Assembly: GCA_910580105.1 (NCBI GenBank)
Contig: CAJTWN010000013.1
Coordinates: forward strand, 1-52,954
DNA length: 52,954 nt
Reading direction: 5' to 3'
From: an uncultured Clostridia bacterium
GTDB lineage: Bacteria; Bacillota; Clostridia; Monoglobales; Monoglobaceae
The notes beneath the pieces were generated by a model. The model saw only the letters and a list, made by a program, of their open reading frames with translations. It did no database searches and was not told where the DNA came from. Below are positions 16,486-25,226 of this stretch, one piece after another (the stretch's first letter is position 1; each line of letters begins with the position of its first letter). Position numbers and translations under genes: made by a program.

Positions 16486-17928
16486 ATGGACAAAAAACCG
16501 AACATCGTCATCATAATGGCAGACCAGCTTCGTTATGATATGATAAATAAACAATATACGCCCAATATAAGCGCACTTGCGGATAACAGCGTGGTATTTC
16601 AACGCGCCTATTGCGCTTCACCGCTTTGTGTTCCGGCACGCGGCTCCTTCTTCACCGGAAATTATCCGAATGTCAGCGGCAGTATTATCAATCCCTGGGA
16701 TGACAGGGACAAAGCCTTTGGCTATGTCAAAGCAGGAACGCCGAATCTCTTTTCACTGCTGGAAAATACATATGACAGCTGGCACGTCGGAAAACAGCAT
16801 TTCCTGACCCAGGAATATAAAAACAATGGGCCTTCCCCCAATACACACCTTGTTTATAACGAAAAGGCATACAGCGAACACCTGGAACGAAACGGACAGC
16901 GGCGGCCCGGCGGCCCCGACTTTATGGGCATTACCCCAGAAATGACAGGAGGGCGCTTTACCCAAAAAAAGCAGTATTCCATTCCGGCAACGGGGTGTTA
17001 TGAGGGTGGATTTGAACATTTTTTCGACGGATATTTTCTAAAAGGCGCGCTGGAAGCAATTCAGCGGCGGGATCCCGCCAAACCATTTATGCTGAATACA
17101 ATGTTTCTGGCGCCCCATCCGCCCTTTGATATTCCGAACCCGTGGTTCGATATGTATCAAACCGCCGCCGTTCCTGCAAATGTGGGCAGATGGTATGACG
17201 GGCAGTCTCCCCTTCAGTTATACAATTTAACCGGCTTTATCGGAACAAGATACACCCGGTCGGACTGGGCGCAGGTTTGGCGCGTTTATGCGGGATTGGT
17301 ATCGTTGTTGGACGAATGCGTCGGACAGATTATCCAAAGGCTGAAAGAAGAAAATATTTTTGACGATACCCTTATCATTTTCACAAGCGATCACGGAGAA
17401 ATGCTCGGCTCTCATATGTTGTGGCAAAAAATGTGTATGTATGAAGAATCCGTGCGCACACCGCTCCTGTTCAAACTGCCGAAAAATATGCAGGTGCTGC
17501 CAAAAACAATTGCACAGCCCTTCAGCGCGGTGGATATACTTCCCACAATTTGCGAAATCATCGGCATCCAGCCGCCCGCCGTATGCGGAACATCGCGTCT
17601 TCCACTCATCAAAGGCGAAGGCCAAGCCGCAGATAAAGACATTTACATACAATTTGACGGCAACGGCGCAAGGGGGAATTTCAGCAGATGTGTCATCAGA
17701 GAAAATTATAAGCTGATTGTTGACCTGTTCCAAAACGAAACCTTTTTTTCGTTATATGATATAGAAAAAGACCGGCAGGAAATGCAGAACCTTGCCTTTG
17801 ATGAAGAATATTCGAAAATAACAAAAACGCTGACCGCCCAATTGCGCAGGCATATGAGAGAAACGAATGATCTGCTCTCTATCCCCCGCGGTGCATTCGC
17901 GCAGTTTAAAAAAATGTATAAAAAATAG
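16486..17928 (+). CDS. Type I sulfatase (arylsulfatase family)
   Basis: A 480-residue sulfatase that removes sulfate esters from glycans. It shows the start PNIVIIMADQLRYDM with metal-binding aspartate, the maturation motif CVPAR (C48 to R52) whose cysteine becomes formylglycine, and the metal motif SDHGEMLG near residue 300. The anaerobic maturase for this cysteine type is encoded at 20150. There is no signal peptide, so it should act in the cytoplasm on imported sulfated saccharides. The ATG at 16486 has AAAGGGGA upstream; a longer reading frame includes promoter sequence and is rejected. It is followed after 16 bases by a heparinase II/III-like lyase. Glycosaminoglycan-derived substrates are plausible, but the exact sulfate position cannot be told. 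Confidence 0.93.
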   Translation: MDKKPNIVIIMADQLRYDMINKQYTPNISALADNSVVFQRAYCASPLCVPARGSFFTGNYPNVSGSIINPWDDRDKAFGYVKAGTPNLFSLLENTYDSWHVGKQHFLTQEYKNNGPSPNTHLVYNEKAYSEHLERNGQRRPGGPDFMGITPEMTGGRFTQKKQYSIPATGCYEGGFEHFFDGYFLKGALEAIQRRDPAKPFMLNTMFLAPHPPFDIPNPWFDMYQTAAVPANVGRWYDGQSPLQLYNLTGFIGTRYTRSDWAQVWRVYAGLVSLLDECVGQIIQRLKEENIFDDTLIIFTSDHGEMLGSHMLWQKMCMYEESVRTPLLFKLPKNMQVLPKTIAQPFSAVDILPTICEIIGIQPPAVCGTSRLPLIKGEGQAADKDIYIQFDGNGARGNFSRCVIRENYKLIVDLFQNETFFSLYDIEKDRQEMQNLAFDEEYSKITKTLTAQLRRHMRETNDLLSIPRGAFAQFKKMYKK

Positions 17929-17944
17929 AAAAGAGAGGTGTACC

Positions 17945-20176
17945 ATGCTATTTGACAGACAGGAAATTGAAAGATTAAAAAAACTTACTGCATCCGACAG
18001 ACGATTTGCAGATGCCCTGATTGAAATCGAACAATCGGTTTCGATGATAGACGAAGATTATGTGGCACAGTTTGAACAAAACTTTCCTTTATGGTCTGAT
18101 GCCGGAAATGCCGGAGATGCAGAAATGTTTGCTAAATGGAGCAAGACGGCCTACCGTATCAACTATCTCTTCCTTCCCCTTGCCTTATGTGCTTTGGTTG
18201 GTGATAACCACGAACAAATTGATTGGGCAAAAAGACTGCTTCTTGCCTTTTGCAAAACGCACCGCTGGGTGAGCCAGGGCCGCCGCCAAACGCCGGTTCC
18301 ATGGGAATCCGACTTAATTACCGGTGATTTTGGCGCACAGGTTTCGCTGGTTTTTCATATGCTGGAAGATTATTATACCCCCGAGGAACGGACAAAAATC
18401 AAAGACGCACTGTGGGAAAACTCTTTTCTGCCTGTCTATAAAGAATGGATAAGTCCCCAAACGCACATCCACGCCCTGGACACAATGGGGCATAACTGGT
18501 GGAATGTATGTATCAGCGGCGCAGGGATGGCGCTGCTGACTGCCGGGCCGGGCAGAGAAAACTATCGGGAATATCTGGAACAGGTGATTAACGCGCTGAA
18601 AGAGGCATTTTTATACCCCGGCAACGTATTGCAAAACAAGTTCCCCAACTATGGACCGGACGGTGATTTCATCGAATATACAAGCTATATGCTCTATAAT
18701 TACTCGAATTTATCATTGTTTATTGCATCTTTGGAAAAAGCGGAAGGCCTTGCCCCCTTTGATCATCTGGGGATTATGGATAAAATCATGGATTTTCTTA
18801 TTATGCACACAGAGTTTGTTGACGGCGGATACCGGATTCCTGAATTTGGTGATACCCGGGGGCGGATTTTTCCCCGGGACGCATATACCATTCTGTTTTT
18901 AGCCGGAAAATACCAGAACGGAGCGGCTGTCAGCTATTTTAACCGTACCCTTGGAAAAATCAGCACGCCGCTGGATATGTATTTTTATCCCCTTGCACTT
19001 GAACCTGCCTCCTTTGACGATTACCCAAAAGCCAAACGCTATAATGGAACCGGCTTTGCGGTCATACGGGACGGGTATGCAGATGACGACATGTTTTTCG
19101 CCATGAAAACAGGCGGCGCATGGTGTCACAGCCACCGGGATACGGGTACCTTTGTACTGACGGCAGCCGGCAGGCAGTTTGTTGTGGATTCCGGGCGGTG
19201 TACCTATTCCAAACCCCTTTACAACGGTTTTTATACAACGCCGCAGGCACACAGTGTCATTACAGTAAACGGACAGGGGATGAACCAGCGGACCGAATAC
19301 CACGGCACCCATACCATGGGCTGTTTTCCTGTCCTGCTTGACGCAGGGGAATACCGCTATTTGCTTGCGGACTGTACCGCTCCTTACGCCGATTTATACA
19401 CCCGATTTTTCCGCCATATAATTTTTACCGGCGGCTATATCTTTATGGCAGACGATATACAGGCGCTTCAGGGAAATGAAGACGCAGCGGCGGAATGGCT
19501 GCTGCAATTTAAGGGAAACCACAACCGCACGGGAAATATCTCAACCATCGAAAATGATGGTAAAATTATGCACGTACATACCCTTTTCCCCGGGGACACA
19601 ACGTTTACCGTCTGCAAAGGCTGGCGCGGCGAAATCCAGGCAAAAGGAAACACAAAAGGCGTAAATTCTGAGGACTGGATCAATCCGGAAGAAGAATATT
19701 TATCCGTGAACACCACGCTGGACGACGATTGCCGCGCACAGTATTTCACCATGTTTGTTCCGCCCGGCGCCAAAGAAGTAACCGCCGTACAAACACGCCG
19801 CGAAGGTGATTGCCTTGTGACTGAAGTGGAGAATACCGAAGCCAAATACCGCATCATTATTAATCTGAAAGCAAACGGAAGCATTATGCACAGCAATTCA
19901 TGTGCAGTCTGCGGAAACATAGAAACGGACGCGTATCTGACGGTAGCTGCATACTCCGCGGACGGCAAACTATGCCGGGCCTCGGTTCATAACGGAAGCT
20001 ATTTGAGGCTGGACGGAAAAACCCTTTACAGTTCCGCACTCAAAGTTGACGCCACAATCCAATATGGGGATGCCGCACAGTTTACTGTCGAAACCGCCGC
20101 TGACACCATTTGTTCTTTTGCATCCGGCACCGGGCTGGAGCAGCGCCGGCTAACGAAGGGAACCAACCGATTTTAA
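17945..20176 (+). CDS. Heparinase II/III-like polysaccharide lyase
   Basis: A 743-residue protein with an N-terminal all-alpha (alpha/alpha toroid) half (residues about 1-350, including HALDTMGHNWWNVCISGAG) and a C-terminal beta-sandwich half. The core heparinase II/III block is GGAWCHSHRDTGTFVLTAAG and QFVVDSGRCTYS (about residues 390-420), matching the family pattern with a histidine and aspartate before the glycine-rich strand. Such enzymes cleave uronate-containing glycans by elimination. No signal peptide is seen, so it probably works in the cytoplasm on oligosaccharides, together with the sulfatase. AGAGAGGTG precedes the ATG. Its last 27 bases overlap the end of the maturase gene on the other strand. 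It could act on heparan-, alginate- or other uronate-type oligomers. Confidence 0.85.
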   Translation: MLFDRQEIERLKKLTASDRRFADALIEIEQSVSMIDEDYVAQFEQNFPLWSDAGNAGDAEMFAKWSKTAYRINYLFLPLALCALVGDNHEQIDWAKRLLLAFCKTHRWVSQGRRQTPVPWESDLITGDFGAQVSLVFHMLEDYYTPEERTKIKDALWENSFLPVYKEWISPQTHIHALDTMGHNWWNVCISGAGMALLTAGPGRENYREYLEQVINALKEAFLYPGNVLQNKFPNYGPDGDFIEYTSYMLYNYSNLSLFIASLEKAEGLAPFDHLGIMDKIMDFLIMHTEFVDGGYRIPEFGDTRGRIFPRDAYTILFLAGKYQNGAAVSYFNRTLGKISTPLDMYFYPLALEPASFDDYPKAKRYNGTGFAVIRDGYADDDMFFAMKTGGAWCHSHRDTGTFVLTAAGRQFVVDSGRCTYSKPLYNGFYTTPQAHSVITVNGQGMNQRTEYHGTHTMGCFPVLLDAGEYRYLLADCTAPYADLYTRFFRHIIFTGGYIFMADDIQALQGNEDAAAEWLLQFKGNHNRTGNISTIENDGKIMHVHTLFPGDTTFTVCKGWRGEIQAKGNTKGVNSEDWINPEEEYLSVNTTLDDDCRAQYFTMFVPPGAKEVTAVQTRREGDCLVTEVENTEAKYRIIINLKANGSIMHSNSCAVCGNIETDAYLTVAAYSADGKLCRASVHNGSYLRLDGKTLYSSALKVDATIQYGDAAQFTVETAADTICSFASGTGLEQRRLTKGTNRF

Positions 20177-21262
20177 TACTTCTGCCATTTTCACCATTCT
20201 ATCATACGCGTAGGCGAAAAATTCTTTATAAGCTGCACAATATTTATTCAGCCGGGGCTTTCCATCCAGGAACGGCTCTCTGTCGCGGCGGCAGCCGCCG
20301 CGGCAGAGCGGATACCATCCGCATTCCAGGCAGGGCGGGCTGATATATGCAGAACAATCAATGAAGTTTTGCGCCGCCGCGGATTTTACTATTCTTGCAA
20401 AAGAATCTTTATTGATATTCCCCAGCTTCCAGTTTTCCGAAACATAAAAGTCGCACGGAAAGACACTCCCATCTCCTTCGATCAGGAAATAGCAGCTGCA
20501 GACCCCATTCATTGCACAGCTTTCCGGCGGATTTCCGATTAACATATCTATGTAATTATCAAAATTCCGGACACTGACCGCCCGTCCATGGATGAAGTCC
20601 TTATAATACCGGTCAAATGTCCTTTTCAAAAAATCAGCATATTTTTCAGGGGTGAGCGAAACTTTTTCGCCGCCAAGGGGATCAATACAAGGAATGAACT
20701 GTAAAAATCTGTACTTTTTTAACGCGGCATACACCTTTTCCGGCTCCTCTGCGATCAAATCGTTTACCACACATAAAATGTTAAATTCCACATTATACTG
20801 CTGCAGCATTTTCGCAGTTTTTACAGCCTTCCCGTACGTTTTTCCACCGTTTTGGCCAATTCTCATACGGTCATGAATTTCTTCCGTTCCATCCAGGGAC
20901 AACCCCACCAAAAAATGATGCTCTGAAAGAAATTCTGCAAACCCTTCACTCATTTCATACCCATTGGTCTGGATAGCATTCAGGATCCGGACATTTTTTC
21001 TGTTATATTTTTTTTGAAACGTGATTAACTTCTTATAGAAATCCAGTCCGGCAAGGGTTGGTTCGCCGCCCTGAAACATAAAGGAACAGACGCCGTCGGC
21101 ATAATCAATTGCTTTTCGTGTAAGCGTCTCCAGTGTTTCCATATTCATCGTTCCATAGGATTTCATTTCCCGTCCGGCAGCAGATCCGCTGTAAAAACAA
21201 TACGTACAGCGCATATTACAAAGGCCGGAAACCGGTTTGATAAGCATAGTTACAGGCGGCAA
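20150..21262 (-). CDS. Anaerobic sulfatase-maturating enzyme (radical SAM)
   Basis: A 370-residue radical SAM/SPASM enzyme that oxidises the active-site cysteine of sulfatases to formylglycine without oxygen. The SAM cluster motif is CNMRCTYC (C15, C19, C22), followed by FMFQGGEPTLAG. The C-terminal half has the SPASM cysteines (CAMNGVCSC..CDFY and CLECGWYPLCRGGC). The length is typical of anSME. The start is TTG at 21262, with GGAGGAGGG six bases upstream; an ATG five codons later has no site. It has its own promoter and lies tail-to-tail with the lyase gene, overlapping it by 27 bases. The sulfatase at 16486 carries the matching CxPxR motif and is its likely client. Confidence 0.93.
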   Translation of the reverse strand: MPPVTMLIKPVSGLCNMRCTYCFYSGSAAGREMKSYGTMNMETLETLTRKAIDYADGVCSFMFQGGEPTLAGLDFYKKLITFQKKYNRKNVRILNAIQTNGYEMSEGFAEFLSEHHFLVGLSLDGTEEIHDRMRIGQNGGKTYGKAVKTAKMLQQYNVEFNILCVVNDLIAEEPEKVYAALKKYRFLQFIPCIDPLGGEKVSLTPEKYADFLKRTFDRYYKDFIHGRAVSVRNFDNYIDMLIGNPPESCAMNGVCSCYFLIEGDGSVFPCDFYVSENWKLGNINKDSFARIVKSAAAQNFIDCSAYISPPCLECGWYPLCRGGCRRDREPFLDGKPRLNKYCAAYKEFFAYAYDRMVKMAEVLKSVGSLR

Positions 21263-21292
21263 GTCGCTCCCTCCTCCTCTGTCGGATATGCC

Positions 21293-21357
21293 GGGCCGCC
21301 GGCTGCTGTTCTGAAATGCCGTCCATTACAGCCGGCGGCCTGTTTCCATATTTTTTT
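21293..21357. terminator. Strong hairpin in the maturase leader; possible plus-strand terminator
   Basis: GGCCGCCGGCTG and CAGCCGGCGGCC form a perfect 12-bp stem (21295-21340). On the plus strand a T-rich tract follows, so it could stop transcripts running antisense through the maturase gene. On the minus strand it lies in the maturase 5' leader between promoter and ribosome site. Confidence 0.55.
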
Positions 21358-21358
21358 C

Positions 21359-21387
21359 ATTGTAACATATACAAACCGGAAAGTAAA
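21359..21387 (-). promoter_or_regulatory. Promoter of the sulfatase maturase gene
   Basis: On the minus strand TTTACT (21387-21382) and TACAAT (21364-21359) are 17 bases apart. The leader is about 90 nt and contains the 12-bp hairpin. Confidence 0.55.
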
Positions 21388-21436
21388 CACAGCCGCCCCG
21401 TTGCCGGTCAAATGCCTCCTGCTCCTCCCCTTATCC

Positions 21437-22261
21437 TCAAACAAATTCAAAACTCGTTTTCCCGCTGCGGCTATCAAAAATCAATCCATCCGGTCCATAA
21501 AACCGGAACCTTGCCGGCACAGCGGGACTCTCTTTGATAATTCTGCTCATACATCCTTTTTCCGGCGCGGCAAGGGCATGGCCGTCATGATTTGGAATGA
21601 CAACTTCCAGCCGGTATCTTGGATTTGCAACCACAATCTGTCTTTCATTGCAAACCAATACCTCTCCCCCATTGTAGGTGGCTATCCGATACTCCTTCCC
21701 CCGATACCATACCATGCCGATCAGGCCGGTAAATGAAAATCCCAAAAAGGGAATATGCGCGGCTGACACCATGACCGCACACTTTTCCGCAAAGTCATTG
21801 CTCTGTATCCACACATAATTTCGGGGAAAGGATCGTCCGCTGTCCTTTTCGATATATCCGGTTCCATCAGAAAAATCATATTTCCTGCCATTGATTGTCA
21901 GACTGCCCATTAACTGGTGATGCAGGCTGAGGACACCATGCCGGCACTGCATGGGGAAAAACCGGAAAAATCCCATGGCGTCTGAACGAACAGGCGTCAG
22001 CGCACTGTACGCAATCTCCCCTTCTGCTTTGACCCCATCTGTATCCATCTTCAACGTAATCCCATCAAGGGAAAACCGGCTGTCTGCAATGCACACATCC
22101 GCACCTTTCACAAACTGTTCCCTCCCATAGTCCACCCGGAAAGCGCCCTCGTCGGTAATCAGCTGGATAAAGGCACAGTCATCAGAAATCCCCGGAATCA
22201 CCGCAACCGTCTCTTTTTTGTTTTGATGTTTAAAATACCAGCCTTCAAAATAGTTACTCAA
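21437..22261 (-). CDS. Tocopherol cyclase-like protein
   Basis: A 274-residue protein resembling the bacterial tocopherol cyclase family: FEGWYFKHQ at the start (the family begins with a GWY-K pattern), SPV/FRFFPMQCRHGVLSLHH in the middle, and GTGYIEKDSGRSFPRNYVWIQSNDF, a family hallmark block. In Firmicutes no tocopherol is made, so the true reaction is unknown. The fold belongs to the lipocalin-like cyclase/hydratase group acting on isoprenoid or lipid substrates. No signal peptide. The start overlaps the end of the FAD/Rieske gene by 8 bases, so the two are translationally coupled and probably act together. The family call rests on sequence pattern, the function remains open. Confidence 0.75.
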   Translation of the reverse strand: MSNYFEGWYFKHQNKKETVAVIPGISDDCAFIQLITDEGAFRVDYGREQFVKGADVCIADSRFSLDGITLKMDTDGVKAEGEIAYSALTPVRSDAMGFFRFFPMQCRHGVLSLHHQLMGSLTINGRKYDFSDGTGYIEKDSGRSFPRNYVWIQSNDFAEKCAVMVSAAHIPFLGFSFTGLIGMVWYRGKEYRIATYNGGEVLVCNERQIVVANPRYRLEVVIPNHDGHALAAPEKGCMSRIIKESPAVPARFRFYGPDGLIFDSRSGKTSFEFV

Positions 22262-23558
22262 AATGTTTCCTCCTCATTGCGGGATTGTCAATCAGCCGTC
22301 CCTGTTCATCATAACGGGAACCATGGCAGGGACAGTCCCAGCTTCTCTCCGCCTTGTTCCAATGGAGCGCACAACCCAAATGGGTACAGCGCCGGGGCAG
22401 GGGTGCAAGCAAATTCATTGCCGATTCAGCGCCATTGAGCAGCAATTGTGGCTTCATAATACTGCGGCTGGGATAAAAGACACTATCTGTATTCTCTTTG
22501 CCGGTTTTTATCATTTCACACAAGATCATCGCCGCCGCCATGGACGATGTCATCCCCCATTTGTTAAATCCTGTTGCCACGAATAAATCCGGCGTATGTT
22601 TGCCATACCGCCCGATATAGGGAATGCCGTCCAGGGTCATACAATCCTGTGTCGCCCACCGGTATTTCATATTTGCACCTTTATAGTGAGCGGCAGCAAA
22701 GGCTTCCAACTCCTGAAATCCGCCGCCCTTTTTCCCGGTCCGGTGGGAACCGCCGCCCAAAAGCAGCAAATCCTTATACTGCCGGAAGGAAAGCCCTTTT
22801 TTGTCCATATCCACCAGCATCCCCTCCATCCGCGGCGCACCCTCCAGCGCCAGCACATAAGAACGATGCTGATACATCTTCAAAAAGTATCCGCCCTTTG
22901 TATTGATGAAGGGAAAATGGGTTGTGATGATGATTTTATCAGCTTCAATCACATCGCCATCATCTGTCACCGCCTTATGCCCCTTGACTTCACGAATAAA
23001 GGTATCTTCATAAATCGGAAGGCCTTCTGCAATCTGCGAGATAAATTGCAGCGGATGAAACTGGGCCTGATGGTCAAGGCGTACCGCGCCTGCCACAGAA
23101 AAAGGCAGAGGGACATCGGATACAAATCCTCCGTCTGCCCCAATTCGCCGATAGGCTTCCGCCTCCCTTTGCAGGGGTTCTGCCGCCTCCCTGCTATATA
23201 CAAAAGCCGGCGCCTCTTCAAAAGCACAGTCCAGCCCTTTGCAAAGCGTCCGGTACCGGGCAAGGGCCGCAAGATTTACCTCCAGATATTCCTTTGCCTT
23301 TTCTGCGCCGTATTGACGGATGATGCTGTCATAAATCAAACCATGCTGCGCCGTAATTTTGGCCGTTGTATTTTTTGTGATTCCACCGCCAATTCTTTCG
23401 GCTTCTGCCAGTATACAGCCGAAACCTGCCTGTTTCAGAAAATACGCACACAAAACCCCTGCCATACCGCCGCCGACAATAAGAATCTCTGTTTTTCGGT
23501 CCTCCGAAAGTTTGGGGAACCGTTTCTGTTCTGTGCTGTCTGTCCAAACCGATTGCAT
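22254..23558 (-). CDS. FAD-dependent oxidoreductase with C-terminal Rieske domain
   Basis: A 434-residue fusion. The N-terminal DadA-type FAD domain has the dinucleotide motif ILIVGGGMAGVLCAYFLKQAG and later GIPYIGRYGKHTPDLFVATGFNKWG. The last 50 residues form a Rieske [2Fe-2S] site, CTHLGC..CPCHGS, with both Cys-His pairs complete. The Rieske part is short and ends soon after DNPAM, whereas many homologues run longer. Such proteins pass electrons between an organic substrate and an acceptor; the substrate is not known. The ATG at 23558 is preferred (GGGGTGG seven bases upstream) over one at 23573. The gene is coupled to the tocopherol-cyclase-like gene downstream. It needs Fe-S supply. Confidence 0.88.
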   Translation of the reverse strand: MQSVWTDSTEQKRFPKLSEDRKTEILIVGGGMAGVLCAYFLKQAGFGCILAEAERIGGGITKNTTAKITAQHGLIYDSIIRQYGAEKAKEYLEVNLAALARYRTLCKGLDCAFEEAPAFVYSREAAEPLQREAEAYRRIGADGGFVSDVPLPFSVAGAVRLDHQAQFHPLQFISQIAEGLPIYEDTFIREVKGHKAVTDDGDVIEADKIIITTHFPFINTKGGYFLKMYQHRSYVLALEGAPRMEGMLVDMDKKGLSFRQYKDLLLLGGGSHRTGKKGGGFQELEAFAAAHYKGANMKYRWATQDCMTLDGIPYIGRYGKHTPDLFVATGFNKWGMTSSMAAAMILCEMIKTGKENTDSVFYPSRSIMKPQLLLNGAESAMNLLAPLPRRCTHLGCALHWNKAERSWDCPCHGSRYDEQGRLIDNPAMRRKHFE

Positions 23559-23727
23559 TTTTATCCACCCCATTTTTGTTTATCTGTTATTATCATTTCC
23601 ATTGTTTCCCCCTTTATGCTCCAATGTTCCGCCTGTATTTTATCTTTGGTACGATTTTGCGGTGCATTCCTTCTCCCTCCGGTGTTTTAATTCCCGTCAT
23701 CTTCCTCTTTTTTTCTTCATATATTTT

Positions 23728-23840
23728 CAATAAGAGCTGAAATCCCATCATGCAACGTTTCGGCAGGAAATTGTACGACCGCCAAAAAACGGAACCAGCC
23801 GCCTATAGAGGTCGCGGACATTTTTCGTTTTGTTGTAAGT
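23728..23840 (+). repeat. Structured repeat element, copy 1
   Basis: The first of four related elements. Order: CAATAAG start, small hairpin, CATCATGCAACG, a second hairpin (GGCAGG/CCGCC type), then AAAACGGAA (23786-23794) which pairs with TTTTCGTTTT (23822-23831) around CCGCCTATAGAGGTCGCGG. It lies 171 bases before copy 2, in the same orientation. Confidence 0.6.
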
Positions 23841-23898
23841 CACTCGGATATGTGTAGCGGGGAGGCGCAGAACTTATCCTGCCCTCTCTAATGGCACT

Positions 23899-24016
23899 CA
23901 ATAAGGGGCTTTGCCCCGTCATTCAACGTTTTCAGTGGGAGTACAATCTCCCACTGAAAAAATTAAGTGGCGCCCGCCGCCTATAGAGATCGCGGACATC
24001 TTAATTTAGTTATATC
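23899..24016 (+). repeat. Structured repeat element, copy 2 (compensatory changes)
   Basis: The first hairpin is GGGGC-TTT-GCCCC. The second is TTTTCAGTGGGAG/CTCCCACTGAAAA, a perfect stem different in sequence from copy 1. The closing stem is AAATTAAG (23960-23967) with CTTAATTT (24000-24007), perfectly complementary though both strands differ from the AAAACG/CGTTTT of the other copies. CCGCCGCCTATAGAG between them is conserved. The element lies about 100 bases before the patatin gene. Confidence 0.65.
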
Positions 24017-24112
24017 ACGGTTATGTGAACACCTGCCGAACACATGGCTTCATGAGTGCCTTGTTTCGATTATTTCTAACGCACTTTTACTATTATACGA
24101 GGAGGCGATGAT

Positions 24113-25087
24113 ATGGAACGAAAATGCCAGGGGGTATTTGCAGGCGGCGGCGTACGCGGAATCGGCCATGCCGGTGCCGCACTTGCAATGGAAAAGGCCG
24201 GTTATACCTTTGAAAATTTTGCCGGCTCTTCTGCCGGTGCCATCGTTGCCGCACTGCTTGCCGCAGGCTATTCTGCGGAAGAACTGCAAACCGAGATGAT
24301 GCAGACCGATTACTTAAAATTCAAACAGGAAGACCGTTTGGACCGGCTCGGCAGTGTTGGAAAATTTCTCAGTATTGTGATCAATTTAGGCATATATAAT
24401 GCGGATTATTTTGAAAGCTGGATGACTGCCTTGCTGAAAAAGAAGGGGATCAACACCTTTGGCGACCTGAAAAAGCCGGATACCGATGTCCCCTGCCGTC
24501 TGCAGGTCACCACAACCGATCTGCTGGAAAAGCGGGTTTTGGTCCTGCCCCGTGACCTCCGGCTGTTTGGCATTGATCCCCTTTCCTATCCCATTGCCAA
24601 AGCCGTCCGGATGAGCATGAGCATCCCCATTTTTTACGAACCCTTCCACCTGAAAGATCCGCAGGGCAAACTGCATCATCTGGTGGACGGCGGTCTGCTG
24701 AGCAATTATCCCGTCTGGATTCTGGATGACGGGCAAAGCCCCGTCCCTTACCCGGTTTTTGGGTTCCGCTTTTATCAGAAAAAGGATTGTACCTGTCCCG
24801 AATGTGTGCCAACACCAAATTTAGTGAATTACTGCAAAGCCATTGTTTCCACCACACTGGACGGTTTTGACCGGCATTTTGCAGAAAATGACCGCGGCGA
24901 TGACCGGCGCAGCATCTGGATTCCCACAGAAGTCACCCTGAACGGAAAAGACAAGGAAATCAGTTCTACGGACTTTGATATTACCAAAGAAGAGAGCACG
25001 GCCCTCTTTCGAAATGGTTACCGGGCCGGTCAATCCTTCCTGTCCACCTGGAACTTTGACAGGTGGAAAATGCAATACCGTACATAA
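24113..25087 (+). CDS. Patatin-like phospholipase
   Basis: A 324-residue patatin-family lipid acyl hydrolase. It has the oxyanion loop AGGGVRGIGHAG, the nucleophile elbow GSSAG (S40), and the catalytic aspartate in HLVDGGLLSNYP (D192), so the Ser-Asp dyad is complete. There is no signal peptide or membrane segment; it should act in the cytoplasm on membrane-lipid acyl chains. Cysteines in CTCPECVPTPN (residues about 226-236) are an added small motif. GAGGAGGCGATGAT precedes the ATG. It stands alone, ending in a terminator at 25108, and has two structured repeat elements in its upstream region, which may lie in its leader. Confidence 0.93.
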   Translation: MERKCQGVFAGGGVRGIGHAGAALAMEKAGYTFENFAGSSAGAIVAALLAAGYSAEELQTEMMQTDYLKFKQEDRLDRLGSVGKFLSIVINLGIYNADYFESWMTALLKKKGINTFGDLKKPDTDVPCRLQVTTTDLLEKRVLVLPRDLRLFGIDPLSYPIAKAVRMSMSIPIFYEPFHLKDPQGKLHHLVDGGLLSNYPVWILDDGQSPVPYPVFGFRFYQKKDCTCPECVPTPNLVNYCKAIVSTTLDGFDRHFAENDRGDDRRSIWIPTEVTLNGKDKEISSTDFDITKEESTALFRNGYRAGQSFLSTWNFDRWKMQYRT

Positions 25088-25107
25088 CCGGCAGAGAACC
25101 ACAAAAA

Positions 25108-25143
25108 AACCGCACCAAAGATGGTTTGGTGCGGTTCTTTTTG
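25108..25143 (+). terminator. Terminator after the patatin gene
   Basis: AACCGCACCAAA pairs with TTTGGTGCGGTT and is followed by CTTTTT. Confidence 0.85.
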
Positions 25144-25226
25144 GCATTCTTCTTCGGCCGGTTGAATTTCTTTTTTTCAACCGATATAATACAAATAGTT
25201 TTGAAGCAGATACAGGAGATGATTTT

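Noticed and set aside
22596..23690. 364-codon open frame opposite the FAD/Rieske gene
   Set aside because: The opposite strand has complete FAD and Rieske motifs, while this frame has no coherent protein pattern.
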